Assembly (NCBI RefSeq): GCF_002428305.1
Contig: NZ_DIVJ01000040.1
Location: forward strand, 7,060-71,059
Source: Flavobacterium sp. UBA6135
GTDB taxonomy: Bacteria; Bacteroidota; Bacteroidia; Flavobacteriales; Flavobacteriaceae
DNA: 64,000 nt
Direction: 5' to 3'
Below, in pieces: positions 44,819 through 51,969 of this stretch (its first letter is position 1; each line of letters opens with the position of its first letter). The position numbers were made by a program, and so were the translations under genes. The notes beneath the pieces are model-generated. The model searched no databases and was not told the DNA's origin. It was given only the letters and a program-made list of their open reading frames with translations.

Positions 44819-46156
44819 TTAGAGTTTTTCATCGTGTTGTGACAAATCCAGTCCGATTAGTTCTGATTCTTCTGAAACCCGAAGTGGAATAATGCTGTTG
44901 GTTATTTTGTATAATAAAATGGCTCCAAAGAAAGTGAAAGCGGCCACTAAAACCAAGGCTATCATATGATGTAAAAACACGGACCAACCGCCATACAGTA
45001 AACTGGCATTTTCTCCTTGAGCGAAAATGGCTGTTAGAACCATTCCCATAATTCCGCCCACTCCGTGGCAAGCAAAGACGTCAAGGGTATCATCAATAGC
45101 TTTTAGCTTTTTCCAGTAGAGCATTTTGTTGGAGGCAATTGCTGCGATGAATCCAAAAAATATACTTTGTGGAATGGTGATGAATCCTGCTGCCGGGGTT
45201 ATGGCTACGAGTCCAACAACAGCTCCGATGCAGGCACCTAAAGCAGAAACTTTTCTTCCGTGAAGGCGGTCAAAGAAAATCCAAGTCAGCATGGCGGCGG
45301 CTGAGGCAACAGTTGTTGTTGCAAAGGCTAAAGCGGCGGTGCTGTTTGCGGCTAAAGCGGAACCGGCATTGAACCCGAACCAACCAAACCACAGCATGCC
45401 GGTACCTAGTAACACAAAAGGGATGTTGGTTGGAATGTGCTCGCTATTTTTGCGTTTGCCCAGTACTAATACACCGGCTAGTGCGGCAAATCCGGCACTC
45501 ATGTGTACGACGGTTCCTCCGGCAAAATCTTTTACGCCAAAGTAGCTTCCCAGTAAACCATTGGGGTGCCAGACCATGTGACAAAGAGGGGTGTAGATTA
45601 ACAAGGTGAACAAACAAATAAACAGTAGGTAGGAAATGAATCTTACGCGTTCAGCGAAAGAACCCGTAATAATTGCTGGTGTGATTACGGCGAACTTCAT
45701 TTGAAATAAGGCAAAGAGAATGAAAGGGATAGTGGACGCCATTTGACTATGAGGCAACACGCCTACTTGGTCAAAGAAGGCGAAATCGAGAGGGTTTCCA
45801 ATGATTCCGTAATGTGTGCCGTTTAGGGTAAAGCCAATTGAGGAGCCAAATGCCAGGCTAAAACCTACTACTACCCAAAGCAATGTAACTACACCAAGGC
45901 AAATAAAGCTTTGAAGCATGGTGGAAATAACGTTCTTTTTACCTACCATTCCACCATAGAAAAATGATAATCCGGGGGTCATGAGTAGTACTAAACAGGA
46001 GGAGGTTAACAACCAAGCGACATCTGCTGTGACGATTGTATCTGCCGCATTGAAACCTGTTGCTTCTAAGGCTTCGGTAGGTTTCCAGAATAAACCACTG
46101 ATGGCAACCAAGCTAATTAGGATAAATGAAATTATCCATCGTTTTTCTATTTTCAT
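44819..46156 (-). CDS. amt: Ammonium transporter (Amt family)
   Basis: The product has 445 residues with about 11 membrane helices. Amt landmarks: TPGLSFFYGGMVGKKNVIST, DFAGGTVVHMSAGFAALAG, WFGWFGFNAGSALAAN, and DDTLDVFACHGVGGIMG. The twin-His residues of the conduction pore lie in VVHMSAG and FACHGVGG. It imports NH4+/NH3 under nitrogen limitation. No glnK (PII) partner gene lies next to it here. The 5' leader holds a bulged hairpin. Confidence 0.95.
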   Translation of the reverse strand: MKIEKRWIISFILISLVAISGLFWKPTEALEATGFNAADTIVTADVAWLLTSSCLVLLMTPGLSFFYGGMVGKKNVISTMLQSFICLGVVTLLWVVVGFSLAFGSSIGFTLNGTHYGIIGNPLDFAFFDQVGVLPHSQMASTIPFILFALFQMKFAVITPAIITGSFAERVRFISYLLFICLFTLLIYTPLCHMVWHPNGLLGSYFGVKDFAGGTVVHMSAGFAALAGVLVLGKRKNSEHIPTNIPFVLLGTGMLWFGWFGFNAGSALAANSTAALAFATTTVASAAAMLTWIFFDRLHGRKVSALGACIGAVVGLVAITPAAGFITIPQSIFFGFIAAIASNKMLYWKKLKAIDDTLDVFACHGVGGIMGMVLTAIFAQGENASLLYGGWSVFLHHMIALVLVAAFTFFGAILLYKITNSIIPLRVSEESELIGLDLSQHDEKL

Positions 46157-46471
46157 ATTTACCCCTATTTTTTATAGGGTAAAAATAGTAAAATCATTAA
46201 ATATTTACTTAATACCCCTATGTAAAAATATGTATCTTGATAATTTTTGTCATTAATATAATTAAAGGTTACTTTTATTAAGATATTTAAAAAAGCACTG
46301 TCTGAATTTAGGTAACTATTGCTAAAACCTAAGTATGTTCCTTGTGTAGGCTTTATCATCCATTACTATGATATGCTATAAATATGTAGTATAAATGCAT
46401 TAAATATACTTCAAATACGCTTTAATATCTAGTTTTCCCTATCTTTGCTATTCACTTGAATCGCATATGTT
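46157..46471. promoter_or_regulatory. Divergent spacer: amt leader hairpin and promoter of the next gene
   Basis: The 315-bp spacer is about 75% A+T and has no gene. TTTACCCCTAT (46158-46168) can pair with ATAGGGTAAA (46174-46183) with one bulged C, right before the amt ATG. A second CCCCTAT lies at 46214-46220. For the plus-strand gene, TATCTTTG (46440-46447) matches TAnnTTTG, 24 bp before the ATG. Confidence 0.5.
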
Positions 46472-47215
46472 ATGGCTAGACAAACCGGAATAATCAAATT
46501 AAAAGGAACTATTGATGGGTTAAATTTTTATCAAACGAAGTTTGGTTCATTGGTTCGAAAAGCAGGAGGCGGATATAACAGTAAGGCTATCAAAACGAAA
46601 CCAAGTATGATTCGTGTTCGAGAGAATGCCAGTGAATTTGGGCGGGTGTCACGAGTTAAGCTTTTGTTTCGGATGGGGTTGGAGCCTTTTTTACGGTCAT
46701 GTAAAGACCCAACACGACATGGTCGTATGATAAGAGTGTTGCAGGAAATAAAAACGTTAGATGCCGTTTCGGAACGCGGTAAGCGTGATGTTGCTTTGGG
46801 TTTGGCTACTCCGATGGGGAAGAAATTGTGGCGGGAGTTTGATTTGACAGAGCGTTCGCCGGAAGATTTATTGCCGGGGACGTATCAGGTTGCTGCCGGG
46901 TCTACCGGTTTGACGGTAAGTGATTTGGACTTGAGCCGGTTGGTTTTTCCTAAAGGGGCTACGTTGGTGGAGTTGCGGTATGGGGTTTTAGATGTAGATT
47001 TTACTGCTTTGACTTTTCAACTTCATATGGCTGCTCCCTTGTTTTTGGATAAGGATTTTGCAGACAGCTCTGTTACGGTGGCATTGGATGGTAGTATTGT
47101 AATGACGGGGACTTTGTTTCCGGTGGTGGGTGTTCGGTTTTATCAGGTTGTTGGTGGTGAAAAGTATTTGTTTAAGGAGGCGATTTGGCAGGGGGTGCGG
47201 TTTATGGGGGAGTAG
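46472..47215 (+). CDS. Conserved hypothetical protein, 247 residues, G-rich coding strand
   Basis: The start MARQTGIIKLKGTIDGLNFYQTKFGSLVRKAGGG recalls the opening of a Bacteroidetes family of unknown function that I remember as multi-copy; I have no name for it. Structure read from the sequence: a small N-terminal beta hairpin, a helical Arg-rich middle (about 45-110) and a C-terminal beta-sandwich of about 120 residues. No signal or membrane segment. The coding strand is strikingly rich in G (GGTTGTTGGTGGTGAAAAG), unlike its neighbours, and the next repeat is G-rich as well. It may have been acquired separately. Confidence 0.6.
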   Translation: MARQTGIIKLKGTIDGLNFYQTKFGSLVRKAGGGYNSKAIKTKPSMIRVRENASEFGRVSRVKLLFRMGLEPFLRSCKDPTRHGRMIRVLQEIKTLDAVSERGKRDVALGLATPMGKKLWREFDLTERSPEDLLPGTYQVAAGSTGLTVSDLDLSRLVFPKGATLVELRYGVLDVDFTALTFQLHMAAPLFLDKDFADSSVTVALDGSIVMTGTLFPVVGVRFYQVVGGEKYLFKEAIWQGVRFMGE

Positions 47216-47264
47216 GTTGCGGGTTACGGGTTGGGAGTTGCGGGTTGCGGGTTGCGAGTTGCGG
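47216..47264. repeat. Seven-unit heptamer repeat (GTTGCGG)
   Basis: Units in order: GTTGCGG, GTTACGG, GTTGGGA, GTTGCGG, GTTGCGG, GTTGCGA, GTTGCGG, with no phase slip. The array starts on the base after the TAG stop codon of the preceding gene. Confidence 0.92.
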
Positions 47265-47306
47265 GTTTTTTAGAGTGACGGACAATGAAAAGGGATAGGA
47301 GACTAT

Positions 47307-47480
47307 TTATTTTCCGCAATTCTCGATGTAGTCCTTTACAAAACCTTGTATTTCTTTTCGGTTGTATTTTTTGGCTTTGAGGGAGGGAGAGCATCGAATA
47401 ATCAAGATGTTGTGTACTGCCTTATTTTGTTTACCCTGTTTAATGGCAGGTAGGTCCAGTCTGTCTAGGTAGAAGCAAAA
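47307..47480 (-). pseudogene. Possible gene remnant without a start codon
   Basis: On the minus strand a frame of about 57 codons is open from just after a stop at 47481 to TAA at 47307-47309. It has no start codon near its 5' end. The residues (FYLDRLDLPAIKQGKQNK..., ending EIQGFVKDYIENCGK) look protein-like, with a basic helical character, but I cannot assign a family. It may be the 3' end of a gene cut by a deletion or insertion. Confidence 0.35.
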
Positions 47481-47483
47481 TCA

Positions 47484-47640
47484 GGGCGTGTGAGCTTAAC
47501 CGGTTTTCAGATTGAAACGGGGATTGCTACGAAGTCATAGCCTACTAAGAGCAACGTAGCACTGGGCAGACTTAATGGAGCCGGGGAGTATCATGGCATT
47601 AAGTAGGCTTCGAAGAGCATCGTGTTAGACTTCGAGCGGC
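47484..47640. ncRNA. GC-richer segment with several nested hairpins (unassigned)
   Basis: This ~155-bp segment has far higher G+C than the spacers around it and no good reading frame. Complementary pairs: GCTACG (47526-47531) with CGTAGC (47555-47560); CTTAATG (47571-47577) with CATTAAG (47597-47603); AGCCTACT (47539-47546) with AGTAGGCT (47602-47609), which competes with the previous one; and GCT-t-CGAAG with CTTCGAGC (47607-47638). It looks like a structured RNA or the remnant of an RNA-based element such as a group II intron (plus strand contains GTGTGAGC near 47488). No intron domain V or reverse transcriptase is visible, so the identity is open. Confidence 0.35.
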
Positions 47641-47667
47641 AGGAGAATAAGAAACTAAATAAAATCT

Positions 47668-47705
47668 ACAGGAGAAGAAATCACATAAGTATACTCTTCT
47701 CCTGT
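47668..47705 (-). terminator. Hairpin terminator of the HIU-hydrolase-like gene
   Basis: ACAGGAGAAGA (47668-47678) and TCTTCTCCTGT (47695-47705) form a perfect 11-bp stem; a T-rich run follows on the minus strand. Confidence 0.75.
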
Positions 47706-47720
47706 TGATTAATTAATTTT

Positions 47721-48128
47721 TTAATTTCCTCGATAGGTTGAATATCCAAATGCAGATAGCGTTATAGGAACATGATAATGACTATTGTCAGTTATTTGAA
47801 AGACAACTTCTATAAATGGATAGAAACTTTCTGTATTATTTTCTTTAAAATAATCACTGGTGAAATAGGTTAGTTTGTAAATACCGTTATTGTTTTTTTC
47901 TTGACTCAAAAAATCTGAGATTCTACCATTTTTATCTGTTATTTTCTCATCAACAAAGGTCCATTTTTTGTTTTTTTCATTCATTTTTTCGAGTTGAATA
48001 GTGACCCCCGAAGCCGGCAAACCTTTTGAAACATCTAAAATATGACTGGATAATTGATAGGTTTTTGTTTGAGAAAAGGAAGTCATTGAAATTAAAATAA
48101 ATAGAAACGTCAGGATTAAATTTTTCAT
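47721..48128 (-). CDS. Secreted 5-hydroxyisourate hydrolase-like (transthyretin-like) protein
   Basis: The product has 135 residues: a signal peptide (MKNLILTFLFILISMTSFSQ) and a transthyretin fold. Active-site signatures are SSHILDVSKGLPASGV (His29), a FYPFIEVVF strand, HYHVPITLSAFGYST (His117, His119) and the C-terminal YRGN, one residue off the canonical YRGS. The family hydrolyses 5-hydroxyisourate in urate breakdown. Export to the periplasm is a known variation. The Ser-to-Asn change at the last position could alter activity. Confidence 0.88.
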   Translation of the reverse strand: MKNLILTFLFILISMTSFSQTKTYQLSSHILDVSKGLPASGVTIQLEKMNEKNKKWTFVDEKITDKNGRISDFLSQEKNNNGIYKLTYFTSDYFKENNTESFYPFIEVVFQITDNSHYHVPITLSAFGYSTYRGN

Positions 48129-48185
48129 AGTTTATGTTTTTTAAAATAAATTTTCAGTAAATATACATCAAAGATTAAGAACAGG

Positions 48186-48222
48186 CAAAACGGTTGTAAA
48201 TAAAGGCTTTACAGCCGTTTTG
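48186..48222. other. Long inverted repeat near the left edge of the mobile element
   Basis: CAAAACGGTTGTAAA (48186-48200) and TTTACAGCCGTTTTG (48208-48222) pair over 15 bp with one mismatch; a T run follows on the plus strand. It may be a terminator or an integrase-related site. The 279-bp spacer up to the integrase gene also holds AAAGTAA/TTACTTT and GTTAC repeats at about 48268-48298, and otherwise nothing gene-like. Confidence 0.5.
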
Positions 48223-48407
48223 TGTTTTTTTGGTAATGCGGTAAAAAGCAGAAAAAAGCAACGATTGGCAAAAGTAAGGTTACTAAAACGTTACTTTTAA
48301 ACATTTGAAACGAAGTTTTTAAACTGTTATTTTTCAGTCCTTTGCATTGTATTTCATATTGTTTCGTGGCTCACATAAGTTTAATTTTATCATTAAGAAT
48401 TGTGAGT

Positions 48408-49658
48408 ATGGAAACGACAAAAAAATCAACGTTTAAGGTACTGTTCTACCTTAAAAAGAACGCCCCAAAGAAAAACGGAAAGGTTGCAGTTATGTGCAGG
48501 ATTACCGTAAATGGCAAACAGTCTGCATTTAGTACCAAGTTGGATATTACCGCATCGAATTGGGATTTGAAGTATGGCAGGGTTTTAGGAAAAAGCAGGG
48601 AAGCCCAAGACGTAAACGGTAAACTTGACAAAATCCGTTTGGGTATCGAGGAATGTTATTCCAAAATCCTGAAAAACGAGGGAGCTGTAAACAGTGTGAA
48701 ACTTAAAAATGCCTTTCTCGGTATGGAAAGCGGAGAGCTTACTTTTTTCAAATTCTATGAACAGTTCCTTTTAGACTATGAGAAAAAAGTCGATAGCGGA
48801 CTTCGGGTAAACGGAACTCGCACCAAATACAAAACACTTTTAAAGCATCTTCGGAATTTTGCACTTACAAAATACGGTTATTCCGATATATCATTTAACG
48901 ACCTTACTTCTGATTTTGTACAGGACTTTGATTACTACCTGCGTGACGACCAGAGTTTAGAGCATAACACCATTTGGCTGTATATGATTGGTTTTACTAC
49001 CCTCTGTCGGTTGGCAATGAGCAGAAAGCACCTTGCTTTCAATCCGTTCAGCGAGTACAAGAATACCAAAAAGGACAAAGACCGTGGCTATCTGTTACGG
49101 AACGAGTTAGAACAGCTTGTAACATTCAATTGTGATACCAAAAAAGATGAATTGGTAAAAGACCTGTTTGTTTTCAGTTGCTTTACAGGGCTTTCCTATT
49201 CGGATATGAAAGGACTTAAAAACAGTAATATCCAAGAGTTCTTTGACGGCAATCAATGGATTATTATACGGAGAAAGAAAACATCTACATCGTCCAATGT
49301 GATGCTGTTGGATATTCCAAAAATGATTATCGAGAAATATGCAGGACTGTCAAAGGACGGCAAGGTTTTTCTTGTACCCTCAAACACCGTCTGCAATGAT
49401 AGTTTGAAACGAATATCCCAACTGATTGAATGCCTTAAAGAAAAGAAAGTAACTTTTCATTTGGCACGTCATACGTTTGCCACCCTATTTTTGAGCGAGG
49501 GTGTTCCGTTGGAAAGTTTGAGCAAGATGTTAGGACATAAAAACATTGCCACAACACAGATTTATGCCAAGATACTTAACGAGAAAGTCGGAAAGGATAT
49601 GCAAAAGGTGTCACATAAATTTAAGGGTATGGAACGCTCTTTTGTTTCGCAACTCTGA
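48408..49658 (+). CDS. Tyrosine recombinase (IntDOT-type integrase)
   Basis: The product has 416 residues from ATG 48408 (METTKKSTFKVLFYLKKN). Parts in order: Arm-DNA-binding domain (about 1-95), SAM-like core-binding domain (about 105-205, FFKFYEQFLLDYEKKVDSG), and the catalytic domain. In FSCFTGLSYSDMKGL the first catalytic Arg is replaced by Ser, as in IntDOT. Remaining residues: Lys in IIRRKKTSTSS, HLARHTFA (His and Arg), LGHKNI (His) and Tyr386 in TTQIYAKIL. It should integrate and excise the element. A hairpin terminator follows. Confidence 0.93.
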   Translation: METTKKSTFKVLFYLKKNAPKKNGKVAVMCRITVNGKQSAFSTKLDITASNWDLKYGRVLGKSREAQDVNGKLDKIRLGIEECYSKILKNEGAVNSVKLKNAFLGMESGELTFFKFYEQFLLDYEKKVDSGLRVNGTRTKYKTLLKHLRNFALTKYGYSDISFNDLTSDFVQDFDYYLRDDQSLEHNTIWLYMIGFTTLCRLAMSRKHLAFNPFSEYKNTKKDKDRGYLLRNELEQLVTFNCDTKKDELVKDLFVFSCFTGLSYSDMKGLKNSNIQEFFDGNQWIIIRRKKTSTSSNVMLLDIPKMIIEKYAGLSKDGKVFLVPSNTVCNDSLKRISQLIECLKEKKVTFHLARHTFATLFLSEGVPLESLSKMLGHKNIATTQIYAKILNEKVGKDMQKVSHKFKGMERSFVSQL

Positions 49659-49680
49659 AACCTACTAAAGCAATTAAAGA

Positions 49681-49710
49681 AAGTCAATGTTGTAAGCATT
49701 GGCTTTTTTG
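49681..49710 (+). terminator. Intrinsic terminator of the integrase gene
   Basis: AAGTCAATG (49681-49689) and CATTGGCTT (49697-49705) pair with one G-T wobble over a 7-nt loop, followed by a run of T. Confidence 0.8.
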
Positions 49711-49802
49711 TATTTTAGCTGTTGGATAAAACAAATGTTTTAAACCATTAAGGATGATGGATAAACTTCGTCAACCTATCATGTAATCTTAGTAAACCTC
49801 AA

Positions 49803-50474
49803 ATGGAAAAACAATCTTTAAATAATAATGTTTCGGAAGCTGATTTAACCCAAGTATTTGCATCGTTGGAAGAATTAAATAAAAAGCTAAATCAGACTGC
49901 TATTGATATTTTCACAAATGAAACACAACGAAAATTACTTTCCAAACCAAGTCATTTCACATTTTCAATTGTACATCGAGCAATTGAATTAAATAGAGGT
50001 TTTAAAACACTCTCAGACTCAAATAATTGGATAACTGCAATAAATTTATTAAGACTTCAAGCCGATAATTGCATGAGATTATTTGCTTTAAGTTTAGTTC
50101 AGGATAGATTAGACTTTTATGAACGAATTCAAAATGGAGAACATATCAGAAATATAAAAGATGCTGAAGGCAACAAAATGACAGATTTATATTTATTTCA
50201 GAAATTAGACAATCTTTATCCTGGATTTAGATTGTTGTATGAGAATACAAGTGGTTTTATCCACTTCTCAAATGAGCATATAAAATTTAATACTGATAGA
50301 ATTGATGATGGTAACGAATTTATGATGCGTATAAGATTAGCCGAAACAACAGAATTTTCGATTAGTAAAAAAGTAGATTATGCTTTCAATATGTTCATTG
50401 TAAGTGAAGAGTTATTCAAACTTTTAAACGGATATAAATTAAGTATGATAGAATTGATGAAACAATTTGATTAA
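49803..50474 (+). CDS. Unknown cargo protein, 223 residues
   Basis: I do not recognise the family with confidence. The product is soluble and all-helical. The stretches AINLLRLQADNCMRLFAL and LYENTSGFIHFSNEHI recall HEPN/DUF5677-like proteins, where similar helices carry an Arg near the middle and a Y...S..H pattern late. That is an inference from pattern, and no RxxxxH nuclease motif is present. Its A+T-rich codon use differs from the mob genes that follow, as expected for an accessory gene carried behind an integrase. It may be a defence-related or regulatory cargo gene. Confidence 0.6.
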   Translation: MEKQSLNNNVSEADLTQVFASLEELNKKLNQTAIDIFTNETQRKLLSKPSHFTFSIVHRAIELNRGFKTLSDSNNWITAINLLRLQADNCMRLFALSLVQDRLDFYERIQNGEHIRNIKDAEGNKMTDLYLFQKLDNLYPGFRLLYENTSGFIHFSNEHIKFNTDRIDDGNEFMMRIRLAETTEFSISKKVDYAFNMFIVSEELFKLLNGYKLSMIELMKQFD

Positions 50475-50763
50475 AAAAGACCACATATCGGTGCTTGTTG
50501 ATTAACAGGCACGCAGTGTAAATGCAATAACGGCTGAACTTTTTGCAGAAAATTCAACTCGTTTTGCTATCTTAATTTTACCAACAAAAAATACTTGCAC
50601 ATTTTTCTGTTACTGACGTTTATACAAACACGATAATCGTGATAAAAAAGTACAAGCATTTTACAAAATCGTTCATACAACAACACAGCCCACCGCTTTA
50701 AGCAATGGGCTGTTTCTTTAACTGACCTGATACGGCTACAATTTTAAAACATTCTTTAATCGG
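50475..50763. other. Spacer with palindrome and terminator between convergent genes
   Basis: No gene is visible. CACGATAATCGTG (50629-50641) is a perfect 6-1-6 palindrome and may be a protein-binding site. A terminator hairpin lies at 50685-50713. Confidence 0.5.
50685..50713. terminator. Hairpin terminator upstream of the HTH gene end
   Basis: ACAGCCCA (50685-50692) and TGGGCTGT (50706-50713) pair perfectly; a small GCTT/AAGC stem lies in the loop. A T-rich tail follows on the plus strand. Confidence 0.7.
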
Positions 50764-51045
50764 CTAACGCTGATAGTTGTCTTCCAACACTTTCACAATA
50801 TCGCTTTCACGGAAAAGTATTTTCCGTTCGAGTTTGATAAAGGGTATCAGTCCGTCATCTCTGTACTGTTGTAAAGTCCGTTTACTGATATGTAGCATTT
50901 CGCAAACCTGTTCGCCTGACAGGTAGATTTCCCCTTTTAACAATGGGTGGAAATATTCCCTGATATACAGCAGTTCGTTTTTGTTGCCTACCACAGCTTC
51001 GAGCAGGGCAAGCATATCCTCGTTTGAATTTCCAATCTGTTTCAT
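50764..51045 (-). CDS. Helix-turn-helix (excisionase/MerR-like) protein 1
   Basis: The product has 93 residues from ATG 51045. The C-terminal half is a winged helix-turn-helix of the HTH_17 type: LSGEQVCEMLHISKRTLQQYRDDGLIPFIKLERKILFRESDIVKVLE. It starts within the end of the HTH gene upstream: the two share ATGA, a 4-bp overlap typical of coupled pairs. The frame extends further upstream, but that part overlaps the other HTH gene in another frame and is not real. In Bacteroidetes elements such pairs regulate excision and transfer. Confidence 0.88.
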   Translation of the reverse strand: MKQIGNSNEDMLALLEAVVGNKNELLYIREYFHPLLKGEIYLSGEQVCEMLHISKRTLQQYRDDGLIPFIKLERKILFRESDIVKVLEDNYQR

Positions 51046-51338
51046 TTCTTTTGCTTTTTTAATGGTCGCTCTCCCTGCATAAGTAACTCCACTTCGGACA
51101 ATCTGAAATAAGTCTTCCGATTGATTTGTGTTGCCCCAAGAATGCCCTTTGCTCTGTACGTCTGCAATGTTCTTTTGCTGATATTGAGCAGTTGGCAGGC
51201 TTCCTGTTGGTCGAGCCATTTCGTTGCCTGTTGCAATGCTCTGTAAGGTGCAGTTATCTCCGAAATCAAATTGGAAACTTCCTTTACTTCCTTGTGCAAT
51301 GCCTTTAAAATCTGAATGTCTAAAACTGTTATTTCCAT
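51042..51338 (-). CDS. Helix-turn-helix (excisionase/MerR-like) protein 2
   Basis: The product has 98 residues. An N-terminal helical part is followed by WLDQQEACQLLNISKRTLQTYRAKGILGATQINRKTYFRLSEVELLMQ, the same HTH_17 fold as in the next gene. The shared ISKRTLQ-YR core shows the two are paralogues. They read away from the mob region, so the long non-coding stretch upstream probably holds their promoter. A role as excision factor or as repressor is likely. Confidence 0.88.
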   Translation of the reverse strand: MEITVLDIQILKALHKEVKEVSNLISEITAPYRALQQATKWLDQQEACQLLNISKRTLQTYRAKGILGATQINRKTYFRLSEVELLMQGERPLKKQKK

Positions 51339-51404
51339 ATTTAATCAATTTAGACTTCAAAAATATAAGGTACTTATACAGGGTTTTCCAATGTTGCAGT
51401 CAGA

Positions 51405-51424
51405 GGTAGCATTTGGCGTTCAGA
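51405..51424. repeat. Iteron-like 20-bp direct repeat, copy 1
   Basis: GGTAGCATTTGGCGTTCAGA is identical to 51918-51937, 513 bp away. It is preceded by CAGA, so CAGAGGTAG occurs here as well as after copy 2. Confidence 0.85.
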
Positions 51425-51492
51425 TGTAAATACTATAAAAGAAACATTTAAAAATGTACCAAAAAAAAGAACAAAAAGGTCGCAAAGGTAAA

Positions 51493-51630
51493 GCGGACAG
51501 CCACCGCACCACCCAACCAAAAGACTACGGCATAATGGCAGGGCAAATGTTGGCTTCGCCGAGTTTGTTGTGCTGCCCTGCCACCCTTCGGGACTTATTC
51601 CGTTTCCTTTTGGGTTTTCCGCTTGTCCGC
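51493..51630. other. Large imperfect palindrome, GC-rich
   Basis: Outer arms GCGGACA (51493-51499) and TGTCCGC (51624-51630); inner arms GGCAGGGCA (51537-51545) and TGCCCTGCC (51574-51582); a small GGC-TTC-GCC stem lies in the centre. The segment is much richer in G+C than its flanks. Confidence 0.7.
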
Positions 51631-51917
51631 CTTGATTGAATGGCTTTCTTTTTTTTCTGTTTTTTCTTTTGGAAACAATTTTAAAAGGGAGAAACGTGTT
51701 TACTTCGAGTGTTTGTACCTACCTACCTACTCCCATACATAGGTACACTTTTAAATAAAAGCGTAAAAGCATATTTACATACAAGCGTACATACAGATTT
51801 ATGCACTTATTTATGTATGTAAATACTTGCTCATATATACAGTTTTGCATCAATACTTTCATTTTTCCCATCCATCTTTTTCTCTTTTTGGATATTATCA
51901 GCCTTTCATTTCAGTAT

Positions 51918-51942
51918 GGTAGCATTTGGCGTTCAGAGGTAG
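51918..51942. repeat. Iteron-like repeat, copy 2 plus a diverged third copy
   Basis: Copy 2 is 51918-51937. A third, diverged copy starts at 51934 (CAGAGGTAGTGTTTGTCC), overlapping the end of copy 2. Together they make a tandem of related units next to the hairpin array. Confidence 0.7.
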
Positions 51943-51969
51943 TGTTTGTCCGAGTGCCGAACGTCCATA

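Noticed and set aside
47484..47640. Firm call as a group II intron
   Set aside because: GTGTG-type 5' bases are present, but no domain V, no defined 3' end and no reverse transcriptase could be found in the window.
51454..51639. Open frame of 61 codons in the non-coding region
   Set aside because: It runs through the large GC-rich palindrome, its composition follows the palindrome, and it lacks a plausible protein pattern.
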